A stretch of DNA of 64,000 nucleotides from Sphingomonas aerolata (lineage in GTDB: Bacteria; Pseudomonadota; Alphaproteobacteria; Sphingomonadales; Sphingomonadaceae). Shown in pieces: positions 8,197 through 15,945 of this stretch (position 1 is its first letter; the number at the start of each line of letters is the position of its first letter). Both the position numbers and the translations under genes were made by a program. A model generated the notes under the pieces. The model was not told where the DNA came from and made no database searches. It worked only from the letters and a program-made list of their open reading frames with translations. The DNA is taken from contig NZ_PZZN01000002.1 of assembly GCF_003046295.1 (NCBI RefSeq), positions 620,001 through 684,000 on the forward strand. The letters run 5' to 3'.

Positions 8197-8574
8197 CTAT
8201 CGCCGACCCGCCCTGCGCATCGGCATCGCGTCGATCGTCCGCTCCAGCACGACGGCGGGGAAGGGGTGTGCGCTGCGCAGTTTTTCGCCGCCATCCTTGC
8301 CGATGAGGATCGCGGTGAAGGTGGCGGGGAGGCGGAACTTGCGGCGTAGCGCGGGGGCGCTGTCCCCGGCACCGCGAACCTGATCGCCGACGATTTCGAC
8401 GACAGCGAGGTCGCGCTCGTCGCGTTTCGCAGTCCAATTGTCGAGGATGCGGCGCTGCTCGGCGAGTTCCGGGTCCTGCGGGGCGGGGGCCGCAACGATC
8501 AACACGCGGCGATCCCAGCGCATCTGCGCGAGGGTGGGAGAGGCGGCGAGCGCTATGGCGAGGAGGATGGGCAT
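8197..8574 (-). CDS. Secreted DUF4174-like protein
   Basis: About 125 residues. The N-terminus MPILLAIALAASPTLAQ is a cleavable signal peptide. The mature part (MRWDRRVLIVAAPAPQDPELAEQ.., then a predicted thioredoxin-like strand TAILIGKDGGEKLR) matches the pattern of the DUF4174 family of periplasmic proteins with unknown function. The chosen start places the signal peptide at the N-terminus; longer starts to 8613 exist. The ribosome site is weak. It lies between gor and pgi on the same strand. Confidence 0.65.
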   Translation of the reverse strand: MPILLAIALAASPTLAQMRWDRRVLIVAAPAPQDPELAEQRRILDNWTAKRDERDLAVVEIVGDQVRGAGDSAPALRRKFRLPATFTAILIGKDGGEKLRSAHPFPAVVLERTIDAMPMRRAGRR

Positions 8575-8616
8575 ACCGCGGTAACGCTCGAGGTGCGCGC
8601 ACGGTCCCCCCAAATA

Positions 8617-8683
8617 CCAACCCGGCGAAGGCCGGGGTGGCGGAGTGGGGTGGGGCGCACTCAGCGCACGCCCACCCCAAAAA
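8617..8683. repeat. CCCGGCGAAGGCCGGGG repeat plus hairpin after pgi
   Basis: A copy of the CCCGGCGAAGGCCGGGGTGG intergenic repeat at about 8621-8640 is followed by a long hairpin (GTGGGGTGGGGCGCAC and its near-complement) at about 8646-8679, right after the pgi stop. It may protect or end the pgi transcript; no T tract follows on the minus strand. Confidence 0.5.
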
Positions 8684-10174
8684 TCACCCGAAGGCGCGCT
8701 TGATCAAATCGTCGGTCGAAGGATCGAACGTCTGCCCGCCCTTCTCCGCGGCCTTCGCCATTTCCTTGCCCAGCTCGACCCCGAACTGGTCGAACGAGTT
8801 GATCCCCAGCAGCACGCCGTTCACAAACACGCGGTGCTCGTAGAACGCGATCAGCGCGCCCAGCGTGCGCGCGTCGAGATCGTCGAGCAGCAACGTCGAC
8901 GATGGCCGGTCGCCCGAATAGCTGCGCGCGGGATCCTCGACCTGCTTGCCCGCCATCAACGCCGCACCCTGCGCAAAGGCGTTGAGCAACAGCGCCTTGT
9001 GATGCTCCTCGGGCAGCGTGTCGCCCGGCTCGATCGACGCGACGAACTCGACCGGCACCAGATGCGTGCCCTGGTGGAGCAGCTGGAACACCGCATGCTG
9101 CGCCTCGGTGCCGACCCCACCCCAGGTGATCGCCGCCGAAGGCCGCCCGAGCGGCTGGCCATCCGCGGTCACCGACTTGCCGTTCGACTCCATCTCCAGC
9201 TGCTGGAGATAGCTTGGCAGCAACCGCAACCGCTCGTCATAGGCAAAGGTCGCACGCGTCTCGGCATGGCGGATCTGCGTGTAATAGAGGTCGGCAAACG
9301 CCGCGAGCGCCGGCGCATTCTCGTGCAGCGCGGCGAGGCGGAAATGGCGGTCCATCTCGGCCGCCCCCTCAAGCAGCTCCTCGAACCGGTCCCAGCCGAG
9401 CGCGATCGCGGCCGGAAAACCGATCGTCGACCAGAGCGAATAGCGCCCGCCGACGCTCTCGGCGAACGGCAGGATCCGCGTCTCGTCGACGCCCCATTCC
9501 ATCGCCTTTTCGGGCGCGGCGGTCAGCGCGATCACGCGGCCGTAAGGATCCTCGACATTATGCTCGTTCATCCACTGAAGCACGGCTTCGGCGTTCATCA
9601 GCGTCTCGGTCGTGGTGAAGGTCTTCGACGCGACCACCAGCAACGTGGCGGCCGGATCGAAGCGTTCGAACACGTCCTCCAGCGCGACGCCGTCGACATT
9701 GGCGACGATCCCGACATCATATCGCTTGTCGTCACGCCCGAGCGAATCGACCAGCAGCTGCGGCCCCAGCGCGGAGCCGCCGATGCCGACATGCAGGATA
9801 TGCCGCACGGGGCCGAGCGCATCCGCCTCGATCGCGTCGATCAGCGTGCGCATCCGCGAATGGCTCGCCTGTGCGATCGCGACGCTCTCGTGCTTGCCCT
9901 CACCGCGCTCGGCGGTGTGCTCGACCGCGCGGCCTTCGGTGACGTTGACGATCTCGCCCGCGAACATTGCCTGGCGCTTGCCCGACAGGTCCTGCGCCTT
10001 GGCCATTTCCTCGAACGCGCTGACCATGTCCGTGGTCAGGTGCGTCTTCGACCAGTCGAAGTGGATGCCTGCGACGTCGAGGCTCAGCTTGGACAACCGC
10101 TCAGAGTCGGCGGCGAACAGGTCGGTGAGTTTGGCGGCGGGCAGGGCTTCGATTTTGGACCAGTCGGCGGTCAT
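8684..10174 (-). CDS. pgi: Glucose-6-phosphate isomerase
   Basis: Interconverts glucose 6-phosphate and fructose 6-phosphate in the cytoplasm. The product is about 496 residues. Motifs include GIGGSALGPQLL in the N-terminal sugar-isomerase domain, VASKTFTTTETLMN, and SLWSTIGFPAAIALG; the C-terminal DQFGVELGKEMA is the second PGI signature. The ATG at 10174 (MTADWSK) has GGAG ten bases upstream, and the longer open frame to 10348 overlaps the region of the divergent lepB and is not expected to be translated. Confidence 0.95.
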   Translation of the reverse strand: MTADWSKIEALPAAKLTDLFAADSERLSKLSLDVAGIHFDWSKTHLTTDMVSAFEEMAKAQDLSGKRQAMFAGEIVNVTEGRAVEHTAERGEGKHESVAIAQASHSRMRTLIDAIEADALGPVRHILHVGIGGSALGPQLLVDSLGRDDKRYDVGIVANVDGVALEDVFERFDPAATLLVVASKTFTTTETLMNAEAVLQWMNEHNVEDPYGRVIALTAAPEKAMEWGVDETRILPFAESVGGRYSLWSTIGFPAAIALGWDRFEELLEGAAEMDRHFRLAALHENAPALAAFADLYYTQIRHAETRATFAYDERLRLLPSYLQQLEMESNGKSVTADGQPLGRPSAAITWGGVGTEAQHAVFQLLHQGTHLVPVEFVASIEPGDTLPEEHHKALLLNAFAQGAALMAGKQVEDPARSYSGDRPSSTLLLDDLDARTLGALIAFYEHRVFVNGVLLGINSFDQFGVELGKEMAKAAEKGGQTFDPSTDDLIKRAFG

Positions 10175-10341
10175 GCAAAGTCTCCGATTTGGAATTCGTG
10201 CGCACCGATACGGCGACGCGAGCAAGAACACCATAACGTCCCGGGAGGCGATTGGGTCTCCGGGGGTGTCCGGATCGTATCCGGACATGGCGGATGCTGC
10301 ATATGCTTGACGGCGCGCGCCGGTTGAGCAAACCCGCGGCC

Positions 10342-11151
10342 ATGGCAAAAGACGCGAAGACCAAACCGGCCCGATCCGAAACCGCAGAGACGTTCCGCTT
10401 CCTGCTGAAGCTGGCGGTGGTCGTATTGATCCTGCGCAGCTTCATCTTCGCGCCGTTCAGCATTCCGTCCGAATCCATGCTGCCCCGGCTGCTGATCGGT
10501 GATTATCTGTTCGTGTCGAAGTGGAGCTACGGCTATTCGCGCTGGTCGCTGCCGGGTGGCGTGCCGTTGATCCCCGGACGGATCTTCGGCAGCACGCCGA
10601 CGCGCGGCGACGTCGTCGTCTTCCGCGCCCCCGAAGTGCTCGATCACGACGTCATCAAGCGCGTGATCGGCCTGCCCGGCGAGACGGTGCAGATGCGGCA
10701 GGGGACGCTGTACCTGAACGGCACCGCGATCCCCAAGGCGCGGATCGCCGACTTCACGATCCCGCTGACCGCCAATTTCGATGCGGAGAAATGCGGCGCG
10801 CCGTTCGTCGATGTCGCCGACGGCGTCCAGATCTGTCGCTATCCGCGCTACCGCGAGACGTTGCCCGGCGGCCGCAGCTATTCCGTGCTCGACCAGGCGC
10901 AGCTGCCCGATCGTGACGACACGGGTGTCTATACGGTACCCGCCGGCCATATCTTCGTGATGGGCGACAACCGCGACGACAGCGGGGACAGCCGGTTCCC
11001 CGCACCAAGCGGGATGGGCTATGTTCCGCTCGAGAATGTCGAGGGCAAGGCGGTCGTCAGCTTCTTCTCGACCGACGGCAATGCCGAATGGCTGAAACCC
11101 TGGACCTGGGTCAGCGCCGCGCGCTGGGAGCGGATCGGGGAAGGCTTTTGA
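10342..11151 (+). CDS. lepB: Signal peptidase I
   Basis: Membrane-anchored serine protease that removes signal peptides from exported proteins. Counting from MAKDAK, the single N-terminal transmembrane segment is residues 18-38. The nucleophile Ser45 lies in IPSESMLP and the general base Lys106 in DHDVIKRVIGLPGE; the C-terminal MGDNRDDSGDSR box is the third family signature. The start at 10342 lacks a good ribosome site, and an in-frame ATG upstream (about 10294) is possible. The stop overlaps the rnc start, giving a lepB-rnc-era order typical of proteobacteria. Confidence 0.93.
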   Translation: MAKDAKTKPARSETAETFRFLLKLAVVVLILRSFIFAPFSIPSESMLPRLLIGDYLFVSKWSYGYSRWSLPGGVPLIPGRIFGSTPTRGDVVVFRAPEVLDHDVIKRVIGLPGETVQMRQGTLYLNGTAIPKARIADFTIPLTANFDAEKCGAPFVDVADGVQICRYPRYRETLPGGRSYSVLDQAQLPDRDDTGVYTVPAGHIFVMGDNRDDSGDSRFPAPSGMGYVPLENVEGKAVVSFFSTDGNAEWLKPWTWVSAARWERIGEGF

Positions 11152-11810
11152 GCGACCTCGGCGACTGGCTGGCGGGCGTATTCGGTCGCCGGCCGCGCGA
11201 TCTGGCACCCTATGAGCGCGCATTGACGCATGGCAGTCAGGCGAAGGCGAATTACGAGCGGCTGGAATTTCTCGGCGACCGCGTCCTGGGGCTGATCGTC
11301 GCCGAATGGTTGTACGAACTGTTCGCGACCGATCCCGAGGGGTCGCTGTCGAAACGGCTGAACGCGCTCGTCACGGGCCCGGTCTGTGCCGAGGTGGCAC
11401 GCGAACTGGGGGTGCGCGCGCATCTGAAGCTCGGCAAGCAGGCGCGCGACGATGGCGCCAGCGACAGCGACAATGTGCTGGGCGACGTGATGGAGGCACT
11501 GATCGGCGCCTGGTACCAGGAGGCAGGGCTCGACGCCGCACGTGCGTTCGTCCGCGGCGCCTGGGGGGACCGCGTCCAGGCCGGTGCCAAGGCGCCGCAG
11601 CACCCCAAGTCCGCGCTTCAGGAATGGGCGGCCGCGCATAACCGCAAGCCGCCCGAATATACGATCGTCGAGCGTACCGGCCCCGGCCACGCGCCCAAAT
11701 TCACGATGCTGGTCTCGATCGGCAAACTCGCCGAGGCGACGGCGACCGGCTCGAGCAAGCAGGAGGCCGAAACCGCGGCGGCCAAGGCGTTGCTGGAGAA
11801 GCTGGGCTAA
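11148..11810 (+). CDS. rnc: Ribonuclease III
   Basis: Double-stranded-RNA endonuclease for rRNA and mRNA processing. Read from the TTG at 11148 the product is about 220 residues. The catalytic signature ERLEFLGDRVLGL supplies Glu40 and Asp44, and GDVMEALIG supplies Asp113 and Glu116. A dsRNA-binding domain occupies residues 150-218 (KSALQEWAAAHN ... ATGSSKQEAETAAAKALL). The TTG start overlaps the lepB TGA (TTGA) and has GGGGAAGG upstream, which favours it over the ATG at 11088 inside lepB. Confidence 0.94.
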   Translation: MSDLGDWLAGVFGRRPRDLAPYERALTHGSQAKANYERLEFLGDRVLGLIVAEWLYELFATDPEGSLSKRLNALVTGPVCAEVARELGVRAHLKLGKQARDDGASDSDNVLGDVMEALIGAWYQEAGLDAARAFVRGAWGDRVQAGAKAPQHPKSALQEWAAAHNRKPPEYTIVERTGPGHAPKFTMLVSIGKLAEATATGSSKQEAETAAAKALLEKLG

Positions 11811-11815
11811 AAAAG

Positions 11816-11972
11816 TTTTGTTCGCGCGGAGGCGCAGAGGACGCGGAGATGCTGCGAATGAGGCTCGCGGCCGCTGCGATCACGCGCCGCCGAATATCTC
11901 GGTGTCTCGTTGGGCACGACCTTGCCGCGATCGCACCACCTCCGCGTCCTCCGCGGCTCCGCGCGAACAAAC
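11816..11972. repeat. Long inverted-repeat element between rnc and era
   Basis: Two ~33-bp arms in inverted orientation (about 11816-11848 and 11939-11972) share the core TTTGTTCGCGCGGAG followed by GAGGACGCGGAG, and enclose ~90 bp. The whole gap from 11811 to 12059 holds this element and no supported gene. The transcript of rnc would read into it, so it could fold into a substrate-like duplex next to the gene for RNase III. Confidence 0.7.
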
Positions 11973-12059
11973 TCCCTTTCTCGAAGTATCCGCGACGCGA
12001 TGACGGACAGCCGTTTTCCCTGTACAGGTGCGCACAACACCAGTTCGAAAAGAGCATAT

Positions 12060-12977
12060 GTGACTGAAACGAATACCACGCCCAATACCAAGCATTGCGG
12101 CCTCGTCGCCATCGTCGGCGCCCCGAACGCAGGCAAGTCGACGCTCGTCAACGCGCTCGTCGGCCAGAAGGTCGCGATCGTCAGCCCCAAGGCGCAGACC
12201 ACCCGCGCCAAGCTGATGGGCGTCGCGATCGAAGGCGACACGCAGATCCTGCTCGTCGACACGCCCGGCATTTTCGAGCCCGAGCGCCGGTTCGACCGCG
12301 CGATGGTCGCCGCCGCCTGGGGCGGCGCGGAAGGCTCGGACATCATCGCGCTGGTCGTCGACGCCAAGGGCGGGATCGGCGGCAAGGTCACGACGATCGT
12401 CGAGTCGTTGGTCGGCCGACCTGAGCCGATCTGGCTAATTCTCAACAAGGTCGATCTGGCCGACAAGACCAAGCTGCTGATCCACGCGGAAAAGCTGAAC
12501 GCGCTGCTCCCCTTCGCCGAGACGTTCTTCATCAGCGCGGGCACCGGCGACGGCCTTGCGGACTTCAAGACGCAGCTTGCCAAGGCGATGCCCGAAGGTC
12601 CGTGGCATTATCCCGAAGACCAGGTGTCCGACTCGACCGAACGCGCGCTCGCGTCCGAGGTGACTCGCGAGCAGCTCTATCTCCAGCTGCACGCTGAACT
12701 GCCCTATGCGAGCACGATCGAGACCGAGCAGTATATCGAGCGCCAGGACGGGTCGTTGGAGATCCACCAGCAGATTCTCGTCGAACGCCCGACTCAGCGC
12801 GCGATCGTGCTCGGCAAGGGCGGCGTGCGGATCAAAGAAATCGGCGCGCGCTCGCGCATCGAACTCGCCTCGATCACGGGCAAGCCAGTGCATTTGTACC
12901 TGCACGTCAAGGTGAAGCCGGGCTGGGACGAAGACCGCGAAGTGTACCGTGATATCGGGCTAGACTGGGTCGACTGA
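12060..12977 (+). CDS. era: GTPase Era
   Basis: Essential GTPase that binds 16S rRNA during 30S maturation. The product is about 305 residues from a GTG at 12060. It has the P-loop GAPNAGKST (residues 20-28), switch II VDTPGIF, the NKVD guanine motif, and a C-terminal KH domain (QRAIVLGKGGVRIKEIGARSR). The GTG start matches the family's N-terminus; in-frame ATGs upstream run through the repeat element and are less likely. It lies downstream of lepB and rnc on the same strand, separated from rnc by the inverted repeat. Confidence 0.95.
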   Translation: MTETNTTPNTKHCGLVAIVGAPNAGKSTLVNALVGQKVAIVSPKAQTTRAKLMGVAIEGDTQILLVDTPGIFEPERRFDRAMVAAAWGGAEGSDIIALVVDAKGGIGGKVTTIVESLVGRPEPIWLILNKVDLADKTKLLIHAEKLNALLPFAETFFISAGTGDGLADFKTQLAKAMPEGPWHYPEDQVSDSTERALASEVTREQLYLQLHAELPYASTIETEQYIERQDGSLEIHQQILVERPTQRAIVLGKGGVRIKEIGARSRIELASITGKPVHLYLHVKVKPGWDEDREVYRDIGLDWVD

Positions 12978-13005
12978 CCCGCGACCACAACCACAATTAC
13001 TACAC

Positions 13006-13113
13006 GCCACCCCGGCGAAGGCCGGGGCCCAGTTGGGAGACGGGCGTCACGACGGACAGCGCTCCGTTACTCAGGCCTTCCCAACTGGACCCCGGCCTTC
13101 GCCGGGGTGGTAG
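13006..13113. repeat. Inverted pair of CCCGGCGAAGGCCGGGG repeats
   Basis: CCACCCCGGCGAAGGCCGGG with a CCCAGTTGGGA tail at 13006-13038 is mirrored at about 13079-13113. The gap 12978-13250 contains this pair and no credible gene. The same core recurs after pgi (8621). Such paired repeats are common between genes in sphingomonads. Confidence 0.75.
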
Positions 13114-13250
13114 TGTTCGGGCGAAGAACAGGCTTTGGCTCGGCACTCCGTCACGCCCACGCCCACGCCTATTGTACCAAACCCGCGACCTCCTGAAATC
13201 TATTGATGCTACCGTAAACCTCACCGGCTGACCCGGACGAGGACCACGCG

Positions 13251-14081
13251 ATGCTAACCCTGATCGATGCGACGTCCGCGATCCGCTACGACCAGTTGCA
13301 TCTGTCCCCGGTGGCGCTGGATTTCGGCCTGTTCCAGCTCCGATGGTACGCGCTCAGCTATATCGCGATGATCGCGCTGGGCTGGTGGTATCTGCGGAGG
13401 ATGCTCCGCCGGTCCGGTGCGCCGATGACGGCGGGGCATGTCGACGATCTCGTCTTCTACCTGACGCTGGGCATCATCATCGGTGGTCGGCTCGGCTATT
13501 GCCTGTTCTACCGGCCCGAGATCTGGCGCGCGCCGCTCGACGTGCTGAAGCTATGGCAGGGCGGCATGTCGCTGCATGGCGGGTTCTTGGGCGTGATCGT
13601 CAGCCTGGTCCTGTTCACGCGGCGCCACCGGCTGTCGCTGCTCCGGGTGTGCGATTACGTGGCGTGTGCAACCCCGTTCGGCCTCGTGCTGGTGCGGATC
13701 GCCAATTTCGTGAATGGGGAGTTGTGGGGTCGGTTAAGCTCGTTTCCCTGGGCGGTGATCTTTCCCGGCACGCAGGACGGCATACCCCGCCACCCGAGCC
13801 AGCTCTACGAAGCCGCGCTCGAGGGCGGACTCAGCATGATCATGCTGGCCTATCTGTTCTGGCGCACCGACGCGCGGCTTCGTCCCGGACACCTGCTCGG
13901 CGCGGGGCTGATCCTGTACGGCACCGCGCGCTTCCTGCTCGAATTCGTCCGCCAGCCCGATGCCGGGCTGGAGCATCTGTGGTGGGGGCTGACGATGGGG
14001 CAGACTCTGAGCGTGCCGATGATCGGCGCCGGTATCTGGTTCTACGTCCGGTCGTTCAAGAGCGCGCGCGTCGCCCCGTGA
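13251..14081 (+). CDS. lgt: Prolipoprotein diacylglyceryl transferase
   Basis: Inner-membrane enzyme that attaches diacylglycerol to the lipobox cysteine of prolipoproteins; this window alone encodes several of its likely substrates. The 276-residue product is polytopic and carries GGRLGYCLFY, the essential-His motif SLHGGFLGV, the Lgt signature in the form VRIANFVNGELWGR, and HPSQLYEA. It begins MLTLIDATSAIRYDQL with GAGGA upstream. It is transcribed alone or with repeats only upstream, and abuts the convergent sirtuin gene. Confidence 0.95.
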   Translation: MLTLIDATSAIRYDQLHLSPVALDFGLFQLRWYALSYIAMIALGWWYLRRMLRRSGAPMTAGHVDDLVFYLTLGIIIGGRLGYCLFYRPEIWRAPLDVLKLWQGGMSLHGGFLGVIVSLVLFTRRHRLSLLRVCDYVACATPFGLVLVRIANFVNGELWGRLSSFPWAVIFPGTQDGIPRHPSQLYEAALEGGLSMIMLAYLFWRTDARLRPGHLLGAGLILYGTARFLLEFVRQPDAGLEHLWWGLTMGQTLSVPMIGAGIWFYVRSFKSARVAP

Positions 14082-14783
14082 CTATCGCCCCAGGACCTCA
14101 TTGACCCACGCTGGCACCAGCACCCCGGCCGCGCCGATCCGCGTCTCCTCGAAAAACACGCTCCCCATCGAAGGGTCGAGGTTCAGCTCCAAGGTAGCGG
14201 CGCCGTGATAGGCCGCGGTCTGCACGAAGCCGGCCGCCGGATAGACCGCCCCCGACGTCCCGATCGACACGAAGAGATCGGCCTGCGCCAGTGCTGCCTC
14301 GATCCGCTCCATCTGGTACGGCATCTCGCCGAAGAACACGATGTCGGGCCGCAGCGCCGCCGACCCGCAGGCGCCGCATATCGCCCCCTCTGGCAAGCTG
14401 CCGGCCCAAGGCTCGCGCGCGCCGCAGACGGCACACAGCGCCGACCGCAGTTCGCCGTGCATATGCAGCATCCGCGTCGCGCCCGCGCGCTCGTGCAGGT
14501 CGTCGACGTTCTGCGTCACGATCAGCAACTCGCCCGGCCACGCCGCATCCAGCCGAGCCAGCGCATGATGCGCCGCATTCGGCTCGACGCCCGCGAGCGC
14601 CGCGCGGCGCAGATCGTAGAATCGGTGCACCAACTCCGGATCCGCGGCGAGCGCCTCGGGCGTGCAGACATCCTCGACCCGGTGTCCTTCCCACAAGCCG
14701 CCCGGGCCGCGGAACGTCGCGATGCCGCTTTCGGCAGAAATTCCTGCGCCCGTCAGAATGACGATGTTTCGTAGATCCTGCAT
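14082..14783 (-). CDS. cobB: NAD-dependent protein deacylase of the Sir2 family
   Basis: Removes acyl groups from lysine side chains with NAD as co-substrate. The product is about 233 residues with LTGAGISAESGIATFRG and VTQNVDDLHERAG (NAD site), the catalytic His in MLHMHGEL, and a four-cysteine zinc module (CAVCG ... CGACG). The Tyr and Arg of a desuccinylase-type pocket appear as FYDLRRAAL, which suggests class III sirtuin activity on negatively charged acyl groups. ATG at 14783 has GAGGG upstream at good spacing; a GTG two codons earlier does not. Confidence 0.92.
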   Translation of the reverse strand: MQDLRNIVILTGAGISAESGIATFRGPGGLWEGHRVEDVCTPEALAADPELVHRFYDLRRAALAGVEPNAAHHALARLDAAWPGELLIVTQNVDDLHERAGATRMLHMHGELRSALCAVCGAREPWAGSLPEGAICGACGSAALRPDIVFFGEMPYQMERIEAALAQADLFVSIGTSGAVYPAAGFVQTAAYHGAATLELNLDPSMGSVFFEETRIGAAGVLVPAWVNEVLGR

Positions 14784-14988
14784 CGTCACCCTCTACGTAT
14801 GGCGCTGTCGCCAGGATAGCCGGAGTCACGCCGATATCTCGCGTCTCCGAGCATCGGGTCGGCGGGATGCGCCCGGTTGCTCGTTTACGGCGTTGAACCG
14901 AACCGACCATGTCTTTGTGGCCGGCCGCACACCGTTCGCCGATGCCGTCATGGCACCGCGCGCCATGATATTCGAAGGATCCAATGCG

Positions 14989-15738
14989 ATGGTGACCAAA
15001 AAATTGATGCTGTTGAGCGGCGTGATCGCGGTCCTTGGCGGCTGTGGCGACACGACATCGACCGGCGCCAACACTGCCACCGTCAATACCAGCGCGGCGG
15101 CAAGCGCAGCGTCCGACGTCACCCGCGTTCGCGGCGTGATCACCGCGGTCGGCGCCGACGCGGTGACCGTCCAGACCTATGACGGCAAGTCGGTCAGCGT
15201 TCCGCTCGACGCCAAGACCAAGGTCGCCTGGGTGGTGAAGTCCGATCTGTCGACGCTGAAGGACGGCGACTTCATCGGCACCGCGACGACCGGTCCCGAC
15301 GACGCACTGCGCGCGGTCGAGCTCGTCATCTTCCCCGAGGCGATGCGCGGGACCGGCGAGGGCCATTATCCCTGGGACGTTCCCGGCGTGGTCGCGGCTG
15401 CCGGCGGCGGCGCGGCCGATGAGCAGAGTGCGATGACCAACGGCACCGTCGACGGGCAGAGCGCGATGACCAACGGCACCGTCGACCAGCAGAGCGGGAT
15501 GACCAACGGCACGGTGACCGCCGGCGCGGGCAAGCCCGGCGAGACCAGGCTCAGCATCTCGTACAAGGGCGGCAAGGCACAGGTCGTCGTGCCCGTCGGC
15601 ACGCCGATCGTCCGGTTCGAGCCGGCCGAGCGATCGGTCCTTGCAAAGGGCCAGAAGCTGTTCGCGATCACCTTGGCCGGCGCGTCGGGGGCGAGGTCCG
15701 TCGCGGTCGGCAAGGATGGCCTGACGCCGCCGATGTAA
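14989..15738 (+). CDS. Lipoprotein with three MTNGTV repeats (function unknown)
   Basis: About 249 residues. The signal VIAVLGGC gives a lipidated Cys19. Residues ~45-120 form a beta-rich region (VRGVITAVGADAVTVQTYDGK) reminiscent of the DUF5666-type OB-like fold. Three perfect-length 11-residue repeats ending in MTNGTV follow, then a second beta-rich region (VPVGTPIVRFEP). GAAGGA precedes the ATG. A strong terminator (15765-15802) follows, so it is probably a single-gene unit. Function is unknown; cell-envelope location is inferred from the lipobox. Confidence 0.75.
   Translation: MVTKKLMLLSGVIAVLGGCGDTTSTGANTATVNTSAAASAASDVTRVRGVITAVGADAVTVQTYDGKSVSVPLDAKTKVAWVVKSDLSTLKDGDFIGTATTGPDDALRAVELVIFPEAMRGTGEGHYPWDVPGVVAAAGGGAADEQSAMTNGTVDGQSAMTNGTVDQQSGMTNGTVTAGAGKPGETRLSISYKGGKAQVVVPVGTPIVRFEPAERSVLAKGQKLFAITLAGASGARSVAVGKDGLTPPM
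15418..15516. repeat. Three tandem 33-bp units in the lipoprotein gene
   Basis: Three head-to-tail 33-bp units (15418-15450, 15451-15483, 15484-15516) encode the pattern D-x-Q-S-x-MTNGTV. The length is a multiple of three, so copy number can change without breaking the frame. Confidence 0.9.
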
Positions 15739-15764
15739 GACTGCTGCACGTAATCACAGCCTGA

Positions 15765-15802
15765 GGGGCTGGAGTGGTGATGTGTCCACTCCAGCCCCTT
15801 TT
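15765..15802 (+). terminator. Rho-independent terminator
   Basis: GGGGCTGGAGTGG at 15765-15777 pairs perfectly with CCACTCCAGCCCC at 15786-15798 (13 bp, 8-base loop) and is followed by TTTTG. It ends the lipoprotein transcript 25 bp after its stop. Confidence 0.85.
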
Positions 15803-15945
15803 GTTTGGAGAACCTCGCACGTCGGACCTCGTGCCGGCGCGAACGTCGTGGCGGGTCGCGCGGCGATCGCCCGGCCGACCCTATCTTCATAAATCACCCG
15901 ATCGCCGCTAAGACGCCTGCAAACCCGTATCCGTAAAGGCGCTGC

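Noticed and set aside
13006..13113. Repeats as a CRISPR array
   Set aside because: Only two units, inverted rather than direct, with no regular spacers or cas genes.
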